Below are positions 1-8,003 of a stretch of DNA of 10,000 nt, piece by piece (position 1 is the first letter of the stretch; each line of letters starts with the position of its first letter). The notes under the pieces were generated by a model. The model was given only the letters and a program-made list of their open reading frames with translations, was not told the DNA's origin and made no database searches. The stretch is taken from positions 18,847,089 through 18,857,088 of the forward strand of contig CM018903.1 of assembly GCA_009663005.1 (NCBI GenBank). The letters run 5' to 3'. The position numbers and the translations under genes were made by a program. This DNA is from Actinidia chinensis (taxonomy: Eukaryota > Streptophyta > Magnoliopsida > Ericales > Actinidiaceae).

Positions 1-386
1 TAAGAGAATAGACACTAGCGTTAGATAACAAATAACAATCATGCTATATGTAATGCGGCTAATCAACCACAATCATGTTTTAAAAAATAAAATTTAGGTG
101 GTGAAAAATTAAATTTAAAAAAAGATTTTTTGTATAACCTCAAATTTTAAATTCTATCATTATAGAGGGAATTTTAAAATTTCTAACAAGCTATTCATCA
201 AAAATAAGTGCACTCCCTCTAACATATAATCATTCTACAAGTAAATGGATACTCAATTGAAATTAAGTAGAATTGTCAGACTGCTTCGAGCATCATGAAT
301 GTACACAAAATCATTTTATGAGGATATATCTAATGATACAATGTCTAAGCAATCTCATATAAATTAATATTGTTCAATCAAAAGTG

Positions 387-427
387 TTCATGCAAATAAA
401 AATATTTTTATTTTTATTTTGCATGAA
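387..427. repeat. Near-perfect AT-rich palindrome
   Basis: The left arm begins ttcatgcaaa and the right arm ends ttttgcatgaa. Between them are runs of A and T that also pair, giving a long stem with about one bulged base. A second short hairpin follows at once (434-441 aagtggat with 451-458 atccactt). Such AT-rich foldbacks are common in plant intergenic DNA and in MITE remnants. No target-site duplication or known terminal repeat was recognised, so no family is assigned. Confidence 0.6.
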
Positions 428-507
428 GGAGTTAAGTGGATGAACACATAATCCACTTTAAAATTTTAAATGCATTTTATCTCAATTGTGCATAGATCTA
501 CATATCA

Positions 508-555
508 TAGAAATACAAAGTATGTTATATCTCAATGAAGCACGTTGTATTTCTA
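508..555. repeat. 11-bp perfect inverted repeat
   Basis: Positions 508-518 (tagaaatacaa) and 545-555 (ttgtatttcta) are exact reverse complements separated by 26 bases. Together with the palindrome at 387-427 and the hairpin at 434-458, this makes the 380-560 segment unusually rich in foldback structure. It could be part of a decayed MITE or a chance product of AT-rich sequence. Confidence 0.55.
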
Positions 556-1577
556 AAGTGTATGCTAATCATCAAAATAATACTATGACTCTAAGGATTG
601 CCAAGAAAGTATTGATTCATAATCTTTGTAAGCTCATGTGATGACTAACAATGATGAATTCTAAAAAGGTAAATACCAATAAGTGCAAGAATCATCCTTT
701 AGCAACTATCATGATAAATAAGTAATACAAACTAAGTGATCATATAGTCATAAAATTACCAAAATAGATATGGTAAAAAATCATGTAGTACATATACTAA
801 ACAATGGATCTATCATAAAATAAATATCACATATGTCACACCCCGCAACCCTGCCTATGCAGATCGTGGGCGCGTGATGGCCGACGGTTGCCCGCCAAGG
901 CCAACTTGCCTTGAACCTATGCATTCTCATTCAAAATGCTTAATAATTTTTTCTTCTGCGGAAGCGTTTCTAAACTAAAAATATAAATAAGGTCACGTCC
1001 ATACCGTACATACCGAGCTGTGTCCGAAATTTTTGACTTTACATATATTCCCCCGGCTAACTTACATTATACATCACTTCAATCAAAACATAAATTAGGG
1101 TCCTAGCCCTCAACATACATACGCAAAGACCCCTCGGGTTAATTCAAAACTACAATCTATGCTCGACCTCGTCTAATGGTTCTTCAACTTTGGCTTTCCT
1201 AAAGGTTTTCAAAAACGTAAGCAAAACTTTGTTGAATAACATAAATGCATGAACATAAATACCATGGATTGGTTTTCATGTCATACATATCATAGTTGCA
1301 TAAATATGGAATTCATTTCTTTAACTTGAAAGCTCACGTAACATAGCTTGACATATCATAAAACATACAGTGAGCATAAACATTTCATATCTTCTTGAAA
1401 TCCTGGCACATATCGTAGAGTCTAAATTACTCGGCATAACCTACTAGCCGTTATGCCTATGGTTGGCTCTTTAGGCCATGAGATTCTATCGTACCAGATG
1501 GTCCTTATTTCACGTCCCCTATCCGTCTGAGGACTATCTAGCTTTATAAAGTCCTGGCCAGCAGGACCTGAGTATCA

Positions 1578-1585
1578 CTTTTATA
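1578..1585 (-). promoter_or_regulatory. Possible LTR TATA box
   Basis: The minus strand reads TATAAAAG here, about 1.4 kb into the LTR counted from its element-strand start. That could mark the U3/R boundary. The equivalent place in the 5' LTR (about 8711-8735) lacks the motif and reads ...caccatgccatac. The copy that should act as promoter therefore does not keep it. The sequence is also AT-rich enough for a chance match. Confidence 0.25.
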
Positions 1586-2110
1586 CATACTTGAACATAC
1601 ATTGCTTTATTCATGTAATTCATGCTAGACATTTATTTCGTTAACATGTCTCCATGGGTTTCTATACCTAACATATAAGCAATTTGTATACTTCTGGCAG
1701 ACATGGCATTTTAGCAGAACATAATCATTTTATGCATTGAAATATGAAAACATTTGCTTATGTTTATCATATAGATGAAAACTTTTTTTGAAGATACATA
1801 GTTTATTCTGGCATCAATGCCTACTCACCGGGTTCTCTTGTTAGGGTGCTAACCCAACCGTATCCCCTACAATTGAGGTAAGGAATCGTCAATACTAAGG
1901 TTCGAATTGAGACAAATTAACTAATAAAAGTCTTGACTAACTCTTAGATATTCTAGGTTTTAGGTCAAGGCTCCTTAAACATGACCTAAGTCTCCATTTA
2001 GATATATTAAAGACCCCATTGGGCACCATTTTAAATGTTCTAAGAAAAAGGCCAAATCTTTCTGAATTTTTTCGCCTATGGCTTCGAACTCTCTGTCCAA
2101 GGCTAAGTCT

Positions 2111-2160
2111 GGCGTTCGAACCCTTGGCGTTCGGGGGACGCTTTCATTGGGCTTTCGAAC
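2111..2160 (-). repeat. LTR TTCGAA-core motif cluster, first block
   Basis: Three or more copies or near-copies of ggcgttcgaac fall in 50 bases (2111 ggcgttcgaa, 2126 ggcgttcggg, 2151 gctttcgaac). The core TTCGAA is palindromic, so the motif reads similarly on both strands. On the element strand this block lies roughly 0.9 kb from the LTR start, inside the presumed U3. The matching block in the 5' LTR is at about 9225-9316. A regulatory role is only inferred. Confidence 0.6.
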
Positions 2161-2456
2161 GCTCACCTGGGTTGATAGTGTGAATATAACTGAGCTCGAA
2201 TATTTTTAACCAATTATACCAATTTAAACTCAACTCCAATCTTTCCTGAGACTCATAGAATACTAATACAACTTAATAGAACTATCATGTACTTTTCGAT
2301 TACAAACTAAAGTAACCATTAAATCACAACGGATCTAAGTTAACACCAAAACTAAACCCTAAACTATCCAATACATAATTTATGTGCTTTAAAATAAACC
2401 ATACCTCTCTTAAAATCTGAGCTTGAGCTCTAATGGTAAGAAAATTGACTTCCCAA

Positions 2457-2536
2457 GCTCCCTTTTTCCCCTCTTCTTCTTCCTTCTCTTCTTTCTTCTT
2501 TCCTCTCTTTCTTCTCTTTTTTCTTCTCTCTCTCCC
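2457..2536 (-). repeat. Pyrimidine-rich tract in the 3' LTR (GA-rich on element strand)
   Basis: About 80 bases are almost purely C and T on the plus strand, in runs such as cttcttctt and ctctctctc, giving a GA-rich strand on the element's sense side. The same tract occurs in the 5' LTR at 9619-9688. It sits inside the LTR, so it is distinct from the polypurine tract at 3021-3045. Its length differs between the LTRs, as expected for a slippage-prone microsatellite. Confidence 0.8.
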
Positions 2537-2674
2537 GTATGTGTGTTTGTAATGGTTAGGGGAGGATTGTTTGTGTGTTATGTGTATATGTTTGTTGAGA
2601 CACATGGGAAATCACCCCATGTGGCTTCCTCATGTAACCGGTTTTCCCTTTTTTTCTTGTCATTTTTAAACTGT

Positions 2675-2862
2675 TGGCGTTCGAGACGCTCCTTTAAGGG
2701 CATTCGGACCTGGAGTTCGAACGTCCCTTTAGGCGTTCGAACTCTAAGAAGGATTTTTGGACTGGCGTTCAAACTCTCTACTTACAGTTCGAAACAATGG
2801 AGACTTGAAATTTGCATTTTGGCCTTAGTGTTCAAACTCCCATATGGACGTTCGAACGCCAA
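2675..2862 (-). repeat. LTR TTCGAA-core motif cluster, second block
   Basis: Between 2675 and 2862 there are about seven copies or near-copies of (g)gcgttcgaac: ggcgttcgag, gagttcgaacg, ggcgttcgaactc, ggcgttcaaactc, cagttcgaaac, gtgttcaaactc and gacgttcgaacgcc. They are spaced irregularly by about 20-40 bases. The block is repeated in the 5' LTR from about 9824 to the window edge, so it belongs to the element. Two copies read ttcaaa, which fits C-to-T loss on the complementary strand. Short repeats in U3 of LTRs often act as enhancer units, but nothing here proves that. Confidence 0.65.
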
Positions 2863-3020
2863 GAAAAACTATGGGCACAAACTTAAGTCTTAAAGTCCTT
2901 TAATTTACTCTAACTTATTTTGTCCTTTTGACTCTTAAGTCTCTAATACGTTCCTACTTGGGGGCGTACAACGTCGTGCTTTTTACGATTTATGGAATTT
3001 AAACTGGATTGGGTGTTACT

Positions 3021-3045
3021 CCTCCCTCTTTTCTCCTTCCCCTCC
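3021..3045 (-). other. Polypurine tract (plus-strand primer site of the element)
   Basis: On the minus strand this reads as 25 uninterrupted purines (ggaggggaaggagaaaag... to ggagg) immediately upstream of the 3' LTR. In LTR retrotransposons RNase H leaves such a tract as the primer for second-strand DNA synthesis, and its end sets the LTR start. The exact position, strand and lack of interruption make this call strong. It remains intact although the coding region is broken. Confidence 0.9.
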
Positions 3046-3369
3046 GTTAAAAAGTTTGTCCTGGCAACTGGCTAACATCAACATGCTTTCCGTTTGGCGC
3101 AACTCCGATAAAAACTCTTCGCATAATTGTATGTCTATTTTTGTTGATAGATCCATATCTATTGGGTTTAACCCGTTGCGACAGCCTCTACTACCCTCTC
3201 AGTTGGGGCAGCCTATAAAGCATGGAACCCGATTTAACTATTCAAGGGCATTTCGGCCTGACCCTCCCCAGAAAATTAAGGTAGTTGGAATTAACTAAAT
3301 GGTGCGTGGCTACAAAAGGAAATATGGTAATGGCAAAGAGAACGAAACGTACCTCACTCCTGTGAACGT
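3046..3369 (-). other. 3' untranslated stretch between pol and the polypurine tract
   Basis: After the stop codon that ends the chromodomain-like segment (TGA at 3372-3370), about 320 bases remain before the polypurine tract. No domain or long reading frame on the element strand is recognisable. The plus-strand frame from 3056 to 3298 has no recognisable similarity and is antisense to the element. I treat the whole stretch as non-coding. Confidence 0.6.
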
Positions 3370-3560
3370 TCAATTTCCAAAGAGATGGATCACCGTTCTC
3401 GTAATTTCATCTTCTCGTTCCCAAGTATATTCTTCATATGAGTGATTTTCGCCATACAAATCGCACTAACGGAATAACTTTGTTTCTACCACCCCTGGTC
3501 ACGACGATCAACGATCTCATCGGTGTTTTCCACATAGCTTAAATTTTCCCTCATGTTCAA
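3370..3560 (-). pseudogene. Chromodomain-like C-terminus of integrase
   Basis: Immediately after the SMLRE motif, the minus strand keeps fragments of a chromodomain: NLSYVE-type residues, then RNKVIPLVRFVWR at about 3463-3425, a YTWERED-like stretch near 3420-3395, and SLFGN before the TGA at 3372-3370. In plant chromoviruses this module recognises histone marks and directs insertion into heterochromatin. The aromatic tryptophans of the fold (VWR and TWE) are visible, but they lie in different frames. Placement at the very end of pol supports the call. It is the main reason for assigning the element to chromoviruses rather than to Athila or Tat. Confidence 0.75.
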
Positions 3561-4790
3561 GGATAATCATGATCACCTGAGTCGGGGTCTGTAAGCATAT
3601 TTTCGCGTAGCATTGAACCATGAAAAACATCATGAACATGTGAAACTCTGGAGAAGAGCAATGCGATAACACCGTTGCCAATTCGTTGAAGAATTTCGAA
3701 TAGCCCTATGTATCTTGAAGCTTCAACTCCCTCTCGTACCAAAACGCTTTATCCCCTTGGAGGGAGATATTTTCAAAAACACGTGGTCCCCTTCTCCAAC
3801 TCTAAATATCGTCTCCTAAACATCTGCAAGCTCTTTTGGCGACTCTGTGCCGTTTGAAGTCTCTGTTGAATTACCTTATCTTATCGGTCGTTAGTGAACA
3901 ATTTCAGGTCCTAGCATTTGCGTTCTCAACTTCGGTCCCATATAATAGTCGCCGACCTACCATTTCCTCCCGGAAAGTGCTTATACGGTGCCATTCCAAA
4001 CTACTTGCGTGAAACACTATTATGTGTAAAGGCAATTATACAAGCGGTAAGTGTCATTCATTTTTCATTTTCTTGGTAAATCGAGTACACCTAGCCATAA
4101 CAGTCTTCTAAAGTCTGGATAGCTCTCTGACTGTCGTCCGTCTGTGGGATGGAAGGCGGTGTGATAAAACTTAGTCTTACCCAGTGCATAGAGCTCGTTG
4201 CAAGCTTTTCCAAAAATTAAAGTAAACTCGGATCCGAATCCGAAACGATGAAACTGGGTTCCGTGGAGTCGAATATAATAATCTCGTATGTAAAGGTCTG
4301 CGTACTTCGACAAGAATATTGTATCTTCATTGGCAAGAAAGTGCTTTACTTAGTGAAGGCGACTACAAATAACCCAAATGGCCATTACAACTCTGGGTGA
4401 GTAGTTCGTAGTCCGACTAAAAATCCAAATTGTGATTGTGCTCCCATTTTTCATTCCCGGTATGGTTTAGCGATGTGAAATAATCTTGCGGCATTATGTT
4501 ACTGCCTTTCCGCTTGTGACATGACAAACATTGCCCAAAACAAATTTGCTATTTCTTCTTCATTCCAGGCCACCAAAATATTTTCTTAAGTCTCTATACA
4601 TCTTTGTTCCTCCTGGAGCATCATGAAATTGGTATTGTGGGCTTCCTCTAAAACTTATCTTTGACTCAGCGTATGTTTGGAACACATAAGGCGCCTTGAA
4701 ACCCTAAGCAGGCCCCTCCTCTTGTTGTAAAGTTAAAATCCGGCTTTGGGATTCACTTAAACATCTCATCTAAAACTTTCCAAACGAGGT
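3561..4790 (-). pseudogene. Integrase remnant (zinc finger, core, GPY/F region)
   Basis: Integrase would insert the DNA copy into the genome. The N-terminal HHCC finger is visible: EEAHNT with its histidine at about 4650-4630, KMYRDLRKYF near 4590, and CLSC at 4530-4519. In the core, a LDF segment (about 4428-4419) holds the first catalytic acid, followed by AIWVI and HFLANEDTIFLSKYADLY, which runs into the open frame 4313-4065. That frame carries RLHG and TAFHPTDGRQSE, where the glutamate is the third catalytic acid. The expected SDRD segment between them is blurred. The open frame 3742-3557 holds the GPY/F-type motif SRYIGLFEILQRIGNG and then VHDVFHGSMLRE, which are diagnostic of Ty3/Gypsy integrase C-termini. 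Confidence 0.9.
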
Positions 4791-4979
4791 GCAGCTCGCC
4801 CGCACCCCCCCCCTCTCTTATAGTTGCTGTCGTTTTACAATTCTATGACAAGGTAGGTTGAGCGATCATGGTAACTCCCGCTCACCTAAGGCACATGCGC
4901 GCGGCCACTGTCAGCTCTGTCTTCTACGGTGCAGCTACTTCGATCTCTGCTCTCTCTAACTCATTGAGTAAGGGTACTG

Positions 4980-5640
4980 GACGTGCTAGAACATGCTTAA
5001 ATGACTGTCGACTTCGGCTTAAAGCAGTTGGCTACAACGTTGGCTTTTCCTGGGGTGATACTGAATAAGAATATCGTAATCTTTTATCAACTCCAAACCA
5101 TTTCTCTATTTCTCATGTTTAGTTCTTTCTGGGTAAACAAGTACTTCAAGCTCTTATGATAGTGTGAAAACTTTACAGTGACTCCATACAAGTAAATGAC
5201 GCCTAAATCTTCAACGCGGAAAATACCAATGAGGCTAACTCTAAAATCATGAGTCGGATAATTCTTCTCATGCGGGTCTCAATTGTCTTGAGGAATAGCA
5301 ATCACTTTCCCATGTTGCATTAATACAGATCCTAACCCTCGATGTGAAAGCTCGTTGTATATCGTGAAGTCCAGTTCACCGCATCAGTTCCGGAAGGCAA
5401 GCTAAAATTGCTGCGGATAATAATCTTTCTTCAATATCGGAAAGCTTCTTTCTCGCTTCTCATTCATGAATGGAACGTTCTTCCGCGTTAGCTTGTGTCA
5501 AAGGCGTGCAATTCTAGAGAAACAACTTCACAAATCTCCGATAATACCACCTATAACCCGATATTAATTATATATTTAAATTTAAAACTCCTACTTCTGT
5601 CCACATTCGTTGGGCCCTCGGCGAAGGGGAAAGAAGGGAG
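4980..5640 (-). pseudogene. RNase H remnant
   Basis: RNase H would degrade the RNA strand of the RNA/DNA hybrid and make the polypurine primer. The connection segment shows YYRRFVKLF near 5550. The RNase H blocks include LMQHGKVIA at about 5325-5297, HEKNYPTHD near 5270-5245, YLYGVTVKF at about 5198-5170, HKSLKYLFTQKELNMR at about 5160-5112, and DYDILIQYHPRKANVVAN at about 5085-5030. The motif usually reading TDAS, which carries a catalytic aspartate, lies at about 5361-5349 and here reads Asn-Glu-Leu-Ser. That residue is lost in this copy as read. The lysine/asparagine-rich tethered segment ends before the integrase. Confidence 0.9.
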
Positions 5641-5699
5641 AGGAAGGGGGGAAGCCCTAGACCGGATCAACGGACACTCCATCTTACACTGCTGATGCT

Positions 5700-6430
5700 G
5701 TCCTTTAAAAAAACGTCCTCATACTTGATAGCCAAAAATCGCACTTCTTCAGCTTGGCGTACAATTTCTATTCGCAAGGTTTGCAAAACCCACCTTAAGT
5801 GTTGCTCATGTTCTGCAAAACTTTTGAATATCTAAGAGACTCATCAATGGAAAACAAGAACGAATTCGTCAAGAAAAAGTTTTTGAACTCGGATTCATCA
5901 AGTCCATGAATGCGGCTAGCGCATTTGTGACTCCAAACGCATAACGAAGAAATCATAATGGCCGTATCTGGTTCAGAAAGCTGTCTTTCTATGCGTCGCT
6001 TCTAACCTTTAGGTGGTGATAACCTGATCCCAAATCAATCTTGGAACACTTGGGCACCTTGAAGCTGATCAAAACAAATCATCCACCCCTGGGCAAAGGG
6101 TACTTATTCTTAATAGAGTAAACCTTATTCAGCTCTCGGTAATAATGCATAAAATTCTCATTGTTCCTCTTTCTTTCGTACAAACAACACGGAGTGCCCC
6201 AAGGATGAAACGTCGGACGAATAAATAAATCCTTTCTCTAACAAATTTGGAGTTGATCTTCAATTCTTTCAACTCTAAAGGGACATGCGGATAGGGGGCT
6301 TTCAAAATAGGTCTAGTTCCCGGATTCAGATCTTATATAAAACTAATCTCTTGGTCCACTAAGGAGAAACCCGTAACACAATCTGGGAAAAAATTCAGGA
6401 AATTCGGGACAACATGAATAATTCTAGGTT
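5700..6430 (-). pseudogene. Reverse transcriptase remnant
   Basis: This domain would copy the element RNA into DNA. Clear Ty3/Gypsy motifs appear in order: VPNF and FPDC near 6420, NPGTRPILKAPYPHVP and LELKELK at about 6325-6256, FIRPTFHPWGTP at about 6225-6190, YRELNK at about 6144-6124, NKYPLPR near 6100, SKIDLGSGYHHLKV at about 6045-6004, and FGVTNA-AAFMDLMN at about 5940-5890. The catalytic FIDD-type box is damaged: at 5848-5840 it reads Ile-Asp-Glu followed by a frame change. EHEQHL-WVLQTLR follows at about 5818-5780. Frameshifts and stops separate these blocks. The family assignment is secure because the motifs are numerous and collinear. Confidence 0.92.
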
Positions 6431-6454
6431 GGTGAAAGAGTATATGCGTGTCAA

Positions 6455-6960
6455 CTACACTGCATAAGAATGCTTGACTTCCTTTTGGATTTTGTTTCGG
6501 AGTAGCGACGGGATTTCATAGAAGAAATGAGGTAGGGAAAGGCCACAACCATACTCCTTCAAAGGATTAGTCATTGAATGAACAAAACGAGTGGAAACAC
6601 TACTGTTTAAGTTCGCAATCAATGCGTGCCTGTGGAATACAACCAATCCAATCCCTTAGGATGACGTCAAAACCATGCATCTCTCTAAAGGTATTAGATT
6701 ACGTTACAAGGACACATCATTGACACGAATCCACAAGAATTATTTAAGACTCTGTACACAACATAGAATCCCCGGAGGGCAATGATACTAATAACCTCCA
6801 TGTTCAAGAAGGTTAGGGGAGGTAGTCAAATAATACTCAAAAGAATTTAAAACAAATGAATGCATGAACCTGACAATCCATAAGAATACGTACAGGTTGA
6901 CAACAGATGGGAAGTATACCGACAAATGATGTGGTTTAGCTGGGGTATTTCTCGGTACAT
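6455..6960 (-). pseudogene. Aspartic protease remnant and linker to reverse transcriptase
   Basis: This domain would cut the polyprotein into its working parts. The active-site region is visible at about 6887-6855 as RILMDC followed by QVHAFIC. The catalytic aspartate codon is kept (6878-6876), but the next two residues, normally Gly-Ala in this family, read Gln-Val because of a local frame change. The later conserved element FDVIL is exact at 6671-6657, followed by a degraded DW and then RIDCEL. The open frame 6646-6455 carries the linker after this (for example SLLRNKIQKE), leading into the reverse transcriptase. The enzyme is not expected to be active. Confidence 0.75.
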
Positions 6961-6989
6961 GTGCAAAAGCTCGACCTTGGTCGTGGTGA

Positions 6990-7805
6990 TTATTTGACAT
7001 TTCAGATAAGGCTGCTGTATTGAGGCTGCTGCCGATGTCCCAGCTCTTTGAATTTTACTTTTATAGGACAATCTCTAAACTGGTGCCCTTCTGGCCCACA
7101 CCCATAACAAGCTCTACTTTCCATGCGACACCTCACCCTAATGCTCTTCTGACAAGTGGATTATGTCGGCAATCATTGGATCTTTTTTACTACCTGCCTT
7201 GATTGACTATATTTCTTGCTGGGCTGATGAATTCCACTTGACGATCTGAACTCTGCCATTTGAACTTTGTCCTCTACTCACATTTCCTCCGATCTGCTTC
7301 TTTCGATTTTTGCGGAATTCCCTGCTTTAAATTCAAAACTGCTGAATTTTTGATCTCGGACCATCTCGGGGAAAAGAATCCTCGTTTGAAACACTTCCAA
7401 AAATCTAGGGCCATAACCACAATGGCTCTAGGGGCTTTCTTCAATGCCACCAAATCAGTGCGGCTCCTTCAAAATGAACGTGGAAAAAACCCACTTCTGT
7501 TCACGGTGCCATGGCAAGAATGAGAAAACACCCCTCGATTCCCAAGAGCCAAGACTTACGCCATGAGATTGGGCGTTCCATAGAGGGAGGTCTCAGCTGC
7601 TAGAATTGCTTAATTGTGGTACGTGGCATCGTTTCCGGCTCCAGCATTGGCATTGCCGTTGTTGCGGTGCTTCATCGTGGTTATTGTTATGTGGAAATCA
7701 GGCGACCCACTTGGACAAGTCCCTCTAAAATTCTTTTCTATATGGTCAACCTCGGCATTCGGGCTCTACTGGCCCTCTACGAACTCGACCTCTTTTAGGA
7801 GGCAT
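6990..7805 (-). pseudogene. Gag remnant with CCHC zinc knuckle
   Basis: Gag would form the particle that packages the element RNA. The likely start is the ATG at 7805-7803, followed by a basic N-terminus (MPPKRGRVRRGP) typical of plant Gypsy Gags; the frame stops at 7748-7746. Further along, fragments match the retrotransposon Gag core: GAALIWW at about 7469-7449, and a block with FP, EMVRDQKF and a lysine/glycine-rich follow-up at about 7375-7310. The zinc knuckle at 7109-7068 is fully intact and reads CYGCGPEGHQFRDC, giving the exact spacing C-x2-C-x4-H-x4-C. The frame is lost shortly after the knuckle. Identification rests on the knuckle and core motifs, with position in the element as support. 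Confidence 0.85.
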
Positions 7806-7993
7806 AACTCTATAAAACATATCAAACGTTTAGACAATTCATGACACTTAGCTACATTACATTCTAATATAGCTCGCGTAGCATGGACATAGCGTGGATC
7901 ACTAAATCAGTCTTAGATCCTATCTAGCACGTGATGCTATCTCATGGTGTAAACCTATAGCTCTGTGTACGGGTAAAACTACAACCTTGTGAA
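7806..7993 (-). other. Untranslated leader between PBS and gag
   Basis: About 190 bases separate the primer-binding site from the probable gag ATG. No reading frame or domain is visible. In LTR retrotransposons this segment carries packaging and dimerisation signals, but none can be recognised by eye here. Confidence 0.6.
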
Positions 7994-8003
7994 TCTGATA
8001 CCA
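7994..8003 (-). other. Primer-binding site, initiator-Met tRNA type
   Basis: The minus strand reads TGGTATCAGA, the sequence complementary to the 3' end of plant initiator methionine tRNA and the usual primer site of plant Gypsy and many Copia elements. It starts three bases after the LTR end at 8007. The match weakens after ten bases (TTCAC follows). The motif fixes both the 5' LTR boundary and the minus-strand orientation. Confidence 0.92.

Larger units (their letters stand above)
1..833. other. AT-rich flanking DNA, no gene seen
   Basis: This stretch is strongly AT-rich and has no open reading frame of useful length and no recognisable protein similarity on either strand. It holds several AT-rich inverted repeats: 142-154 with 169-182, 387-404 with 409-427, 434-441 with 451-458, and 508-518 with 545-555. 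These may be remnants of small non-autonomous DNA elements, but I cannot name a family. The five bases next to the retrotransposon (829-833, acata) are the candidate target-site duplication. The matching copy would lie beyond the right edge, so this cannot be tested here. Confidence 0.6.
834..3020 (-). repeat. 3' LTR (complete)
   Basis: This repeat of about 2187 bp matches 8007-10000 along its length in the same order, with many small gaps. Its left edge begins tgtcacacccc, which on the element strand is the expected LTR end ...GTGACA. Its right edge reads gggtgttact on the plus strand, so the element strand starts AGTAACACCC where TG is usual for an LTR terminus. The polypurine tract abuts this edge, which makes it the 3' LTR of a minus-strand element. 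Inside are a pyrimidine-rich tract (2457-2536), a cluster of TTCGAA-core motifs (2111-2160 and 2675-2862), and a possible TATA box (1578-1585). The small ORFs in it are unsupported. Confidence 0.92.
3370..7805 (-). pseudogene. Broken gag-pol polyprotein gene of a chromovirus
   Basis: The interval reads on the minus strand from an ATG at 7805-7803 (first residues MPPKRGRVRRGP) to a TGA at 3372-3370. That is about 4.4 kb, the right length for a single Tekay-type gag-pol of roughly 1,450-1,500 residues. Similarity to gag, protease, reverse transcriptase, RNase H, integrase and chromodomain appears in the correct order but jumps among all three frames. In-frame stops are frequent, for example TGA at 7748-7746 only 19 codons after the ATG, and TAA at 6335-6333 near the start of reverse transcriptase. 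The breaks are mostly one-base insertions or losses, and I see no large deletion. No functional polyprotein can be made from this sequence as written. Domains are listed separately below. Confidence 0.9.

Noticed and set aside
829..833. acata as a target-site duplication
   Set aside because: The partner copy would lie beyond the right edge, so the claim cannot be tested in this window.
2324..2605. A Lys/Glu-rich minus-strand frame
   Set aside because: The charged run is the GA-rich tract translated. The similar frame at 9585-9812 has the same cause, and neither resembles a protein.
2708..2740. tRNA gene suggested by gttcga B-box-like words
   Set aside because: No A box, no cloverleaf arms and no anticodon stem accompany any copy, and the motif repeats many times in the LTR.
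2423..2893. A 156-codon plus-strand open frame
   Set aside because: It lies inside the LTR, antisense to the element. Its Phe/Leu/Ser-rich start is the translated pyrimidine tract, and the frame is not kept in the other LTR.
3056..3298. An 80-codon plus-strand frame between pol and the PPT
   Set aside because: It is antisense to the element, shows no recognisable motif, and is of a length expected by chance.
4868..5068. Plus-strand frame opposite the RNase H/integrase junction
   Set aside because: It is the antisense shadow of the minus-strand pol, whose RNase H motifs (IQYHP, KANVVAN) are clear at 5085-5030.
7260..7844. Three plus-strand frames opposite gag
   Set aside because: They are shadows of gag. 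The minus strand carries the gag motifs GAALIWW and MVRDQKF and the ATG at 7805.
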